This document shows positions 23,994 to 31,359 of a stretch of DNA of 35,149 nt, one piece after another. The notes under the pieces are model-generated. The model had not been told where the DNA came from. It ran no database searches and saw only the letters and a list, made by a program, of their open reading frames with translations. This stretch comes from a bacterium (GTDB taxonomy: Bacteria; Patescibacteriota; WWE3; 2-01-FULL-39-13; JAACPI01): positions 142,316 to 177,464 of the forward strand of contig JAACPI010000002.1 in the NCBI GenBank assembly GCA_009995545.1. Direction: 5' to 3'. How positions within the stretch are numbered: position 1 is the stretch's first letter; the number at the start of each line of letters is the position of its first letter. The translations under genes and the position numbers were made by a program.

Positions 23994-24014
23994 AAAATAG
24001 TGTTTATAAAAACT

Positions 24015-24410
24015 TTATCTATTCAAATAAGTAACTGTTACTTGCAAAATTGTTGCAAAGCAAACCCACAGTAAGTAGGGAACTTGGGCATAAGTAACCC
24101 ATTTTAAGTGAGGATAAATTGTAATCATTAGCCAAATTAAAGTTGCTAAAACTAACAAAATATCAACTAGAGCTAAAGCATTATTTTTTAACCCAAACTG
24201 CAAAGGAGTAAATGCTGCATTAAAAATTAAATTTAAAACAAAGGGTAAAATTACAATTGCAGGAATTTCTTTTTTAATTACTTTTAAAAATACAGCGCCA
24301 AAAGAAATAAAAATAGTTACGTACAAAAAAGACCACACAGGGCCAAAAATCCAACTAGGGGGAGCCCAACTAGGTTTAATTAATTTTGAATACCAAACAA
24401 ACGAGTTCAT
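24015..24410 (-). CDS. tspO: TspO/MBR family membrane protein
   Basis: 131 aa, somewhat short (usually 150-180): the first membrane helix before the conserved loop is reduced. Family signatures are clear: KPSWAPPSWIFGPVW with the following helix, NLIFNAAFTPLQFGLKN, and QVPYLLWVCFATILQ near the end. TspO proteins bind porphyrins and sterol-like ligands and act in stress signalling; a host-derived or scavenged ligand is plausible in a reduced genome. A TATAGT box lies 6 nt before the ATG. Confidence 0.9.
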   Translation of the reverse strand: MNSFVWYSKLIKPSWAPPSWIFGPVWSFLYVTIFISFGAVFLKVIKKEIPAIVILPFVLNLIFNAAFTPLQFGLKNNALALVDILLVLATLIWLMITIYPHLKWVTYAQVPYLLWVCFATILQVTVTYLNR

Positions 24411-24472
24411 AAATTAACTATATCAAAAACAAGGGACATTATTAATGCGAATAGAGGTTATTTTATTTCTAC

Positions 24473-25354
24473 TTAACTTGTCATCGGGGTTTCCAGAGAG
24501 GAAGTTGCCTTAGCCTTAGAAAGTCCCCCAGCATCTTTAATTCCAAAAAGTTTTTCACTCACCTGGAGCGCTTTTTCATCTGGATAGGATTTAAAAAGTA
24601 AGATTCCTATCGACAACGCAACTGTGTTGTTGGCAGAATGGGCTAGTACAGCTTGTGTGTAACCCCTCTCCCTCATTAAATACCAATAAAATAAACCACC
24701 CATGAACTGACTTATAGGTATAGATTTAGCAAATTGAATATTCCCAGATTCATCCGGCTCGCGGTTATGGGCTAGTGCAAATAAAACCGTAGAAGATATA
24801 CCTATTCCCCACCTACTTCGCCTACTCATATTGTTGATTAAACTCGAGGGTAAAGCGCGAAATATTGCCTCCTCTAAAACTGGGCCTAAAATTCCGCCCT
24901 CCAATAAACCTTCTATAGGCTTGTCCCTCAGCATTTCAACTAACCGTTCATCTGTCAAAGACTTATTACCGTGTTCAATACCCAATTTTTCAAAAGTACT
25001 CTCAGCAATAGATTTTGCAACCATCACCAAACCTTGTTCAAGTAAAGTCTGGGTATACGGATTTTTAGCTTCTTCGGTTTTCTCATCTAGTTTTATGGAA
25101 GTAACTGATTCAGTTGCATCTTCCTCAGCGCCTTCATCAGAAACTGGCTCCTGTGCATCTGCGGTTTCTATATTAAGATCCGAAAGAGTAGTAGCTGCTC
25201 CAGCTGCAAGAATAAATTTAAGAAAGGATCTCCTAGACCACGTAGGGGCATCGGGCATAATATTTTCGGACACCACAGTCTCAGGAGAAGCAACCTCAGG
25301 TGTACTACTGGGTACAAACAAGTTAAAAAGCTCTCTCCGATTTAAAGCAGCCAT
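24473..25354 (-). CDS. CPBP-family intramembrane protease with a twin-arginine-like signal
   Basis: 293 aa. Residues 40-46 read SRRSFLK, a perfect Tat motif, followed by a short hydrophobic stretch (FILAAGAATTLS) and a possible cleavage site near ADAQ (about 67). An acidic region follows. The CPBP (CAAX protease/bacteriocin-processing) motifs are EEAIFR (motif 1), FALAHN (motif 2) and LAHSANN (motif 3), all with their catalytic residues. The hydrophobic segments around them are moderate. A Tat signal on a membrane protease is unusual. Role unknown; CPBP proteins process peptides or give bacteriocin immunity. Confidence 0.8.
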   Translation of the reverse strand: MAALNRRELFNLFVPSSTPEVASPETVVSENIMPDAPTWSRRSFLKFILAAGAATTLSDLNIETADAQEPVSDEGAEEDATESVTSIKLDEKTEEAKNPYTQTLLEQGLVMVAKSIAESTFEKLGIEHGNKSLTDERLVEMLRDKPIEGLLEGGILGPVLEEAIFRALPSSLINNMSRRSRWGIGISSTVLFALAHNREPDESGNIQFAKSIPISQFMGGLFYWYLMRERGYTQAVLAHSANNTVALSIGILLFKSYPDEKALQVSEKLFGIKDAGGLSKAKATSSLETPMTS

Positions 25355-25544
25355 ATTATTTACTAATACTTAACGACCTTACTAACATACAATTTAATTC
25401 TATCATTTTCGTGGAAGAGGTGGACTTTTTGTATTTAAGATCCTGTAAACAAAATATATTGAAATAAGAAATAGAAATAATAAGAATAGGCATTTTCAAA
25501 AAAAGTTCTGATTGATTTCGTGGGCTGAGGTAAACTAGGGTTTG

Positions 25545-25835
25545 TTATTTAAACCCCTTGTTTGCATTGGGTCTGCGATGAGGGCAACCAGGCCAACAGC
25601 AGGGCCTACGTTTTCCTTTGATAAGGTCAGCACACAAACGATCTATATGTTCTTTTCTTGTTTCTGGTTTTTTAACAATAGTGGTCCAACATATCCACTC
25701 ATTACGTGCAAGCGGAGTAAGGCTGTTCCATTTTTCAAGCACAGCTGGTTTAGAAGCTAAAGTTTCTCTTAAATCACCGGGCACCCTATGTACTACACCG
25801 GTAGCGATTGTTTTTTTAGTTATATTTTTTTCCAT
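25545..25835 (-). CDS. YdeI/OmpD-associated (OmdA-type) small protein
   Basis: 96 aa. It has the family pattern: VPGDLRETLASKP, LTPLARNEWICWTTIVKKPETR, and the C-terminal RRPCCWPGCPHR. These short proteins are widespread, often called YdeI/OmpD-associated or bacteriocin-protection family; biochemical role is not settled. The Cys-Cys-x3-Cys-x-His cluster may bind metal. The 190 bases after its stop hold no gene. Confidence 0.8.
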   Translation of the reverse strand: MEKNITKKTIATGVVHRVPGDLRETLASKPAVLEKWNSLTPLARNEWICWTTIVKKPETRKEHIDRLCADLIKGKRRPCCWPGCPHRRPNANKGFK

Positions 25836-25870
25836 TAATTATCAAATAACAAAATACCTTTTTTATTATT

Positions 25871-26173
25871 TTACCGACTAAATGCTGCGATTTGGTTAAC
25901 GCTTTTACTAGATATTGAGCCCTTTTTGTAGCACGAAAACCAATCACTGGCATTTGGAATATTTACCATGTCTGATTCTGATTTATCAGCATCTTCTTTT
26001 GACTCCCAATAGACAAAGTCGGTATAACCACCCTCTATATTTTTGTTAATTTCCCATTTAATAAACCCTTTCTGCTTACTCATCCAGGTTTTTATAATTT
26101 CACTTGCAACATCTAACAAATGTTTTTCTGTAACACCTTCTGCTAATTTGTAGCTTATTATATCTTTGTACAC
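25871..26173 (-). CDS. Antibiotic-biosynthesis-monooxygenase-like (ABM, dimeric alpha/beta barrel) protein
   Basis: 100 aa, starting at GTG. The order strand-helix (LLDVASEIIKTWMSKQKGF), strand (KWEINKNI), then TDFVYWESKEDADKSESDM fits the ferredoxin-like ABM/DUF1330 type barrel. Such small dimers catalyse oxidation or heme chemistry or only bind ligands; the substrate is unknown. A TATAAA box lies 9 nt before the GTG and no Shine-Dalgarno is seen. It is the last gene of the long minus-strand run. Confidence 0.6.
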   Translation of the reverse strand: MYKDIISYKLAEGVTEKHLLDVASEIIKTWMSKQKGFIKWEINKNIEGGYTDFVYWESKEDADKSESDMVNIPNASDWFSCYKKGSISSKSVNQIAAFSR

Positions 26174-26209
26174 GGTATTATTTTTATAAATTAAATTTCT
26201 AAGCTTTGT

Positions 26210-26371
26210 ATGGCGGGCGAAGTGTCCCGTAGGTGGAACACCATTCTTCCCAGTCTTCTAAATACTTTCGAACAACTTAAAACACGAGGCTTTACCTATT
26301 ATAACGGAAAGGTCTCTGTTATTCGTACAATCAAATTACCAAACGGAAAGGGGGTGAATAATCATGATTGA
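26210..26371 (+). CDS. Small protein of 53 aa overlapping the PLD-like nuclease gene
   Basis: Starts at ATG 26210 and ends at TGA 26371, so it overlaps the next ATG (26364) by 8 nt. Sequence features: RRW near the start, a helical LLNTFEQLKTRG, then TYYNGKVSVIR as a likely beta hairpin. Not recognised. The overlap and the strong Shine-Dalgarno for the downstream gene inside it (GGGGGTGA) fit a leader peptide or coupled partner; a truncated remnant of a longer gene is equally possible. Confidence 0.45.
   Translation: MAGEVSRRWNTILPSLLNTFEQLKTRGFTYYNGKVSVIRTIKLPNGKGVNNHD
26351..26357 (+). promoter_or_regulatory. Strong Shine-Dalgarno of the PLD-like nuclease gene
   Basis: A GGGGGTGA-type sequence lies 6-7 nt before the ATG at 26364, within the end of the small upstream ORF. 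Most genes in this window lack such a site, so this marks an operon-internal or differently evolved gene. Confidence 0.6.
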
Positions 26372-26861
26372 TCATCTAATAACCTTACTTCAAAGGTTTA
26401 ACATAATCTCACCTGATCTTACTCATTCAAAGCTTTTTGATGATGATTCTTTTTACAAGCAATTTGTCGCGGATCTCAAGCACTGTAAAAAAGAGGTAAT
26501 TATTGAAAGTCCTTACATCACACATCAAAGAATGAGTACCTTAAAGCGTCATTTTGCATCCTTGGTCGCAAGAAAGGTAAAAGTATACGTAATTACCAGA
26601 AATCCTTATGATCACGACCTATCTATGAGACAGCAGGCAGATGTAGAAATCAGAAACTTTGAGATGATAGGTGTTCAGGTATTACTAAACACAAATTATA
26701 ACCATAGAAAGGTTGCCATTCTTGATCGCAAAATACTTTGGGAAGGAAGCTTAAATATTCTTTCTCAGACGTATAGCAAGGAGCTAATGCGAAGGATAAG
26801 TAGCAAATCTTTGTCAAATAATATGTTTCAGTTTCTTAAGCTTGGAAAATATATCTATTAG
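26364..26861 (+). CDS. Single-domain phospholipase-D-superfamily (PLD-like) nuclease
   Basis: 165 aa. An HKD-type motif is visible: His114-x-Lys116 (NHRK), Asp121, then GSLN (128-131). A strand-rich part precedes it (EVIIESPYIT, VKVYVITRNP). One PLD unit is half of the usual active site, so it should dimerise like Nuc. PLD-like nucleases occur in DNA degradation and in defence loci. It starts an accessory region of small genes and may share a transcript with the upstream 53-aa ORF and the downstream 69-aa gene. Confidence 0.8.
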   Translation: MIDHLITLLQRFNIISPDLTHSKLFDDDSFYKQFVADLKHCKKEVIIESPYITHQRMSTLKRHFASLVARKVKVYVITRNPYDHDLSMRQQADVEIRNFEMIGVQVLLNTNYNHRKVAILDRKILWEGSLNILSQTYSKELMRRISSKSLSNNMFQFLKLGKYIY

Positions 26862-26881
26862 TCGCAGAAATTTGGAAGTTG

Positions 26882-26887
26882 TATAAT
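26882..26887 (+). promoter_or_regulatory. Consensus TATAAT directly before a small gene
   Basis: A perfect TATAAT. The first ATG (26888) is adjacent to it and so would lie upstream of the transcription start; the second ATG (26894), 6 nt further on, would be at the +1 position. The -35 region is poor. Confidence 0.4.
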
Positions 26888-26893
26888 ATGGAT

Positions 26894-27103
26894 ATGAAAA
26901 ATTATCAAATAAGCGAAAAAGATATTGAAGCCGTGATAAATTACCTTAAGATCTTTGATCCGGAAAATGCAACGCCTGAAATGGCAATTGAGCTTTTCGA
27001 GTATATGCAGGCAACTTATCACAATATAAATCACGAAGATCCAGAGCATCTTAAAAAGATCTATGAGGATTTACAGAAGCAGAAAAAGCTTACAACTAAC
27101 TAA
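26894..27103 (+). CDS. Small acidic hypothetical protein
   Basis: 69 aa from the ATG at 26894, chosen because of the TATAAT 6 nt upstream; ATG 26888 or TTG 26879 in the same frame are alternatives. All-helical, with ISEKDIEAVINYLKIFDP and HLKKIYEDLQKQKKL. Not recognised. It ends in a 4-nt overlap with the convergent XRE regulator, and its size and position suit an antitoxin or accessory peptide, but no toxin partner was identified. Confidence 0.6.
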   Translation: MKNYQISEKDIEAVINYLKIFDPENATPEMAIELFEYMQATYHNINHEDPEHLKKIYEDLQKQKKLTTN

Positions 27104-27324
27104 AAAGGCAGAACATCCGAAGATCTGACTTTAAGCGCAGTCAAAACCTTTTTTAAAGTGATGACTGACAAGCTAGGGTTCTCTCTTTCCATCTTTGCAT
27201 AATAATTGGTGTTAATTCCTGCTTTTTTGGCAAGCTGCGCTTGTGTTAAACGCTGTTCGAGCCTTAACGCCTTTATTTTGGCAGTAATATTCTGAATGAC
27301 CTTCGCATCTTGAGGATTAAGCAT
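27100..27324 (-). CDS. XRE-family helix-turn-helix regulator
   Basis: 74 aa from the ATG at 27324; an ATG at 27342 would add six residues, but an extended -10 lies between the two and favours the later one. The HTH is typical: LRLEQRLTQAQLAKKAGINTNYYAKMER, with recognition helix INTNYYAKME, then a dimerisation tail (VLTALKVRSSDVLPF). A phage- or island-type repressor controlling its neighbours is likely. Its end overlaps the convergent small gene by 4 nt. Confidence 0.85.
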   Translation of the reverse strand: MLNPQDAKVIQNITAKIKALRLEQRLTQAQLAKKAGINTNYYAKMERENPSLSVITLKKVLTALKVRSSDVLPF

Positions 27325-27332
27325 ATGAGGAT

Positions 27333-27341
27333 AGTATAACA
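27333..27341 (-). promoter_or_regulatory. Extended -10 of the XRE gene
   Basis: On the minus strand TGTTATACT (TGn plus TATACT), 8 nt before the ATG at 27324. It supports the downstream start codon and a leaderless mRNA. Confidence 0.45.
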
Positions 27342-27350
27342 TTACAAAAC

Positions 27351-27713
27351 TTAGTTGTAATTTATATTGCTTTCTGGCATTTCTACCAAAGTCTCAAACG
27401 CTTCTTTATTTCTTTGAACAAATACAACCTTTTTTGCCTTTAGAGAGCTTGTTTTTAAACTCCATTCATCGTAATCCCAAATAAGCCCTGCGGGAAATAG
27501 AAAGTGTAAAAGAATCTTCCGTTGAGGTAATGAAGCATTTTGAAAGGTAGTATAAAAATTATCGAGTAGCAATTTGAAAGAATCTCTAAGTTTTTGAATG
27601 TTTGATCCGTATAAAGCAATTTTTATTTTTTCTTTTTCCAAATCATCAATTTGCTTTGCAATAAATGCAACTTGTTCCGTTGTAATTTGATTCCAATTAT
27701 GAAACTGTTTTAC
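27351..27713 (-). pseudogene. Relic of a serine site-specific recombinase C-terminus
   Basis: The open frame runs from just after the TrlF stop codon, in the same frame, through an internal TTG (27641) to the stop at 27351. The conceptual peptide includes QITTEQVAFIAKQIDDLEKE, then LLLDNFYTTFQNASLPQRK and HFLFPAGLIWDYDEW. The pattern F-x-NASL...FP-x-GL...D matches the C-terminal tail of large serine recombinases frequent in Patescibacteria. The resolvase catalytic domain, recombinase domain and zinc ribbon are all absent, so it is a fragment, marking an old integration. A 96-residue peptide from the TTG could still be made. Confidence 0.6.
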
Positions 27714-30707
27714 TTAGGTCTCGTTTTCTAAAACAGTCACCCTTTTTAGATACTTTTGATCTCTTTTTTGAAAAGCTGGAAGTGTTCCTTCTAGAACATC
27801 TAGTATTTTCTTGTTGATCATCGGATTTTCTATGCTACCAGAAGTATATCTAATTTCATAGGTATGCTTGTTCATCTCGGAGCTGATTATTTGTTCCGCA
27901 TCACAGACAACGGCAAGGTTAGGGTTATGGGTAACAATAATGATCTGTCGTTCTTTCTTGGCTTGTTTTATGTAGGGAACAAGAAGGGTATAGACAGATT
28001 CATTATCTAGATTTTCTTCCGGTTGGTCAATTATAAGGGGCACTTTGTTCTTGTCTATTAGTAAGTAAAATATTAGCAACAACGCCCCTATTTCCCCAGG
28101 TGAAAATTCATTCTCATTTAGATCTTTACCATTGAAAGTAATATTATATTTGACCTCCAGATATTTTAGTCCATAAAGATAGTTATAAAGTTCTAATTTC
28201 TTACCATCACTTTTTATTAGTTGATCATCGAGGAGTTTGGACGGATTTTCCTTTACTGATTTGTCTACCCTTAGACACTCGATAAGTTCCTTTATTAGAT
28301 TTACAACGCCATCTTTTGTTTTCAGGTCATTGTTTGCGATAGTTTCCTTTACTCTAGTTAGCGCTTCATCTTTCCCTTGAAAACTGCCATCTCTGCTTTG
28401 ATTAATAAAGGATAAAAAATCTATGGGAAAATTTAGTTTGTCAAAAACTATACCAACATCAAAATTAAGCACACTGCCTGTTTCTCTTTGTTCCTCCTCC
28501 TTATTACTTATGACCTTGACTAGGGGAGCATAGATTTCTTCATAAAATGAAATCTTTTTTAAATGTTCATCATAAATTTGCTCAACCGTCTGATCTCTAA
28601 GTTTTTCCGATGCTTCAATATTTTCATCTAAGCCCTTCTGGATATACTGTATTTCACTAGTTAGGGATTTTATAGTCGTTAGGCTTGTATCATCATCTGC
28701 CCCTTCGATTAACCTTCGTTTTGTCTGGTATACTTTCAACGCTTTTTGATATTCTCGAAAGTTGTTGTTTTCTTGGTCAAGGCCTTCAACGATTGTTTTT
28801 AAATTTGCCTGAATCCCTTTCTTCTTTATAACTAGACTTGTTTTTGCGTTTCCTTGTTCTGATAATAAAGCAGTTAATTTACGATTTTCTAAGTTTATAA
28901 GAGTTTTCTTTTGTGCGATAAGAGTTTCATTTATTTTGATTCTTAAGAGTTTCTCAGAATCAATACCCAAAAGGGTTAAATCTTCTCTATAGCTAGAAAT
29001 AAAATCGTTAAATTGCTTTTGGAGACTGCCTAGAGCAATTTCTAGGTTTTGGACCTTTGTGAAGTTTTGGTTAATAACCTTTAATGCTATTTGCTTTTCT
29101 CCAATTAGTTTTTCAACATTTTCAAGGGATTTATTAAGAGCTGAGATTTTATCTTCTACCTCTTTCGACGGCTTGCTTTTAGGCTCTGAGACTTTCTTTG
29201 GTTTGACTAAATTTTTTAGCTCTCGTTGTTTTTCCTCCAAATTACGCAGGAGCCTTCCGAGATATGTTGGAAGTTTTTTGTCTTCTAGTTTACATATCAC
29301 ATTATTTTGTTCTGATACTTTTTGCTTTAAAGTTTCAACATTGCTGTCAATAAGTCCGGTTTTTAGCCTAATTAAATCATTTAAATTACTAGTGTTATTT
29401 CTATTTTCCTCAGGAACATATGAAAAGATTACTTTGTCGATTTCCTGCTGAAAAAGTTGATTGACACCACTATTATCGCAAATCGCTTCAACAAATTTCT
29501 GAGGAAGATATTTTACTTGTTCAGGCTCTGTGAGCTTTACTTGATCATCAAGACTCGACTTAATCGATATGCCATCCTCCCAAGTTAGTATCACTTCATA
29601 TTGTTTCGCTAATCCTTTTTTTCTGAACTTATCATCTCTTAAAAAAGAGTAGGTATTCGAATCGGTGTGACTTTTTCCCGCCAAAGCGAGGGAGTCTGCT
29701 TGCGCGCTTTTACCGCTCCCCTTTTTGCCAATAATTGCTACCAAGCCAGGATTGATAGGTATTTCATTATCAAACCAGGGGTTCTCTTTGGTTCTGTCCA
29801 CTGATTTCAAAGATATAGTCTTAATATAACGGGATTTATTACTCTCAATGTCGAGTAACTTTGGGGGCATTTTACCAATGAAGATTCTATCCTCTGGTTC
29901 ATTTACAACTTGTCTTAACCCACCAAAAGTTGGATCAGCTTTTATCCAACAACATCTTTCGCCAGCTTGAGAGTTTTCATTTCGCATTGCCCCAATTGGA
30001 TATGTGTATTCGTGAGAATCACTACCTTTAAGACAGGGTTTTTTATCCTCGAACCACTCTTTAAACTTTTCCTCTTTAATTTTACTATCTTTCCAAAGAA
30101 AGAAATCTATTTGTTTTTGATTCGACGAACCAATAAAATGAGAATCATTTATAAGTCCTTGTTTAAACCACTGATCATTTACTGGATCAATATTGTCAAT
30201 ACCACCATACTCGTCATACGGCATCCAAATTAAGTATTTTCCTCTGAAGGTTGGGTTTGCCTCAAGTAATTCCTTTGTTTTGGCGAAGTCAACAGCTACA
30301 CTCTCATACAGGAACTTGCTATCAGAATATTTACTGGAGATTTGACTCCCGTTAACTATAAGTGACTTTAGGAAGTTTTCTATATCTAAAATGTCGATTT
30401 CGTTGCTAAAAATGATATGAAAGTTTATTCGTTGACCATTTTTAGAATTTTTGTTTAACAGTGCGTTGGTCATCCTAAACTCAACCACGGGCAGGGTAAT
30501 TTTGTTTGAATTTGGTACTTTGGCTATAAACTGCTTATACCCCTCTACAGAGCAGTAATCATTGATACCAATAACATCACAATCCGATTTTTCAATCTGA
30601 TCAAAAAATTGAGGGTAGGTACCCTTGTAGCTAAATGAGGCAGGACTATGGACATGTAAATCCCATTTCCTCCAAATTGATCCTCTGGGATCATTCTGTA
30701 TATTCAT
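27714..30707 (-). CDS. TrlF-type protein: N-terminal PHP domain fused to SMC/Rad50-like ATPase
   Basis: 997 aa. Residues 1-280 are a PHP-type metal hydrolase: KWDLHVHSPASF (His18, His20), GINDYCSVEGY, VVEFRM and GSDSHEY (229-233). The ATPase follows: Walker A GKKGSGKS (327-334), a long coiled-coil arm (about 440-760), then the ABC-like signature FSPGEIGALLLIF (about 887) and Walker B PLIIDQPEENLD with a following THNPN switch. This is the TrlF family layout, in which an ATPase clamp drives a phosphoesterase or nuclease. Found near restriction-modification genes here, so a DNA-sensing defence nuclease is likely but inferred. All key residues look intact. Confidence 0.88.
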   Translation of the reverse strand: MNIQNDPRGSIWRKWDLHVHSPASFSYKGTYPQFFDQIEKSDCDVIGINDYCSVEGYKQFIAKVPNSNKITLPVVEFRMTNALLNKNSKNGQRINFHIIFSNEIDILDIENFLKSLIVNGSQISSKYSDSKFLYESVAVDFAKTKELLEANPTFRGKYLIWMPYDEYGGIDNIDPVNDQWFKQGLINDSHFIGSSNQKQIDFFLWKDSKIKEEKFKEWFEDKKPCLKGSDSHEYTYPIGAMRNENSQAGERCCWIKADPTFGGLRQVVNEPEDRIFIGKMPPKLLDIESNKSRYIKTISLKSVDRTKENPWFDNEIPINPGLVAIIGKKGSGKSAQADSLALAGKSHTDSNTYSFLRDDKFRKKGLAKQYEVILTWEDGISIKSSLDDQVKLTEPEQVKYLPQKFVEAICDNSGVNQLFQQEIDKVIFSYVPEENRNNTSNLNDLIRLKTGLIDSNVETLKQKVSEQNNVICKLEDKKLPTYLGRLLRNLEEKQRELKNLVKPKKVSEPKSKPSKEVEDKISALNKSLENVEKLIGEKQIALKVINQNFTKVQNLEIALGSLQKQFNDFISSYREDLTLLGIDSEKLLRIKINETLIAQKKTLINLENRKLTALLSEQGNAKTSLVIKKKGIQANLKTIVEGLDQENNNFREYQKALKVYQTKRRLIEGADDDTSLTTIKSLTSEIQYIQKGLDENIEASEKLRDQTVEQIYDEHLKKISFYEEIYAPLVKVISNKEEEQRETGSVLNFDVGIVFDKLNFPIDFLSFINQSRDGSFQGKDEALTRVKETIANNDLKTKDGVVNLIKELIECLRVDKSVKENPSKLLDDQLIKSDGKKLELYNYLYGLKYLEVKYNITFNGKDLNENEFSPGEIGALLLIFYLLIDKNKVPLIIDQPEENLDNESVYTLLVPYIKQAKKERQIIIVTHNPNLAVVCDAEQIISSEMNKHTYEIRYTSGSIENPMINKKILDVLEGTLPAFQKRDQKYLKRVTVLENET

Positions 30708-30766
30708 AAGTAGTTTGACAATTTAACTATAAATTACGTATTTGATTCTCTTGCTCTAACCTATCT

Positions 30767-30780
30767 GTAAATTTTTACAC
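30767..30780. promoter_or_regulatory. 14-bp inverted repeat upstream of the TrlF gene
   Basis: TGTAAA-TT-TTTACA. It lies 59 nt before the TrlF start codon and shares the half-site TGTAAA with the palindrome in the lexA promoter, though with different spacing. A possible operator. Confidence 0.35.
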
Positions 30781-30824
30781 AGGGAGGCACTGATCTGTAC
30801 TTTAACCTAATATTACTCTAAAAG

Positions 30825-31298
30825 TCATACTAGAGTATCCAAATTTCTTATTAATATCTTCCCTTCAAGTGGATCAGCTGAATAGGAGGCTTTATCGATT
30901 TCATACACTTTCCCATTTTGTTTCAAAACTAAGCGAGGAGAATCTTTTTTATCGTTGTTCCAGATGTAAGATTTGCCCGTGAATAAATGATAATCAGCAC
31001 CAACCATGTCTATGGGAGCAAGATTTTCAAGTGGCATTTTCCCTCCTGAATGGATACGAATTATTTTATTTACACCTAGAATACCTGCAAACCCCATTAC
31101 TTCATCCCAGACACCGTTTGGATATTTAGATGTGTAAGCTATGTGGTCAAGTTTTATATTTTCAAGCACATAACCCTCGCTCCCACTATTTTTGAAATCT
31201 ACCCATTCGCCGGCAAGCTGAGGCGATGGAATAAAGTTTAAAATACGATCTTTTCCTATTGGGTTTGGCTTAGCCTGTATTATTAATAACTGTTTCAT
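30825..31298 (-). CDS. Stand-alone lamin-tail domain (LTD) protein
   Basis: 157 aa and essentially a single domain. The strand pattern GEWVDFKNSGSEGYVLENIK, the IIRIHSGG segment and YHLFTGKSYIWNNDKKD followed by RLVLKQNGKVYEID are the usual sequence order of bacterial LTDs (W-N-N-D before a strand). There is no signal peptide and no membrane segment, whereas bacterial LTDs are usually secreted and fused to nucleases; a cytoplasmic binding role is inferred. Upstream of TrlF on the same strand (117-nt gap) and divergent from lexA. AAGGA, 9 nt before the ATG, could be a ribosome binding site. Confidence 0.7.
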   Translation of the reverse strand: MKQLLIIQAKPNPIGKDRILNFIPSPQLAGEWVDFKNSGSEGYVLENIKLDHIAYTSKYPNGVWDEVMGFAGILGVNKIIRIHSGGKMPLENLAPIDMVGADYHLFTGKSYIWNNDKKDSPRLVLKQNGKVYEIDKASYSADPLEGKILIRNLDTLV

Positions 31299-31324
31299 AA
31301 TAGTTTATCCTTGGATATTTGCAC

Positions 31325-31353
31325 TTGACACTACTGTAAATTTACCATAAAGT
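31325..31353 (+). promoter_or_regulatory. lexA promoter with operator palindrome in the spacer
   Basis: -35 TTGACA (31325-31330, perfect), 17-bp spacer, -10 TAAAGT (31348-31353), then 6 nt to the ATG at 31360, so the message is leaderless. The spacer contains the perfect palindrome GTAAATTTAC (31336-31345), well placed to block polymerase; LexA itself is the natural binder. It also lies in the divergent promoter region of the LTD gene. Confidence 0.7.
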
Positions 31354-31359
31354 TATCAT

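Noticed and set aside
22047-25523. TTTCGTGG occurring at 22047, 25407 and 25516, the last two with similar flanks
   Set aside because: An 8-mer found three times with no consistent position relative to genes; too weak to call a repeat family.
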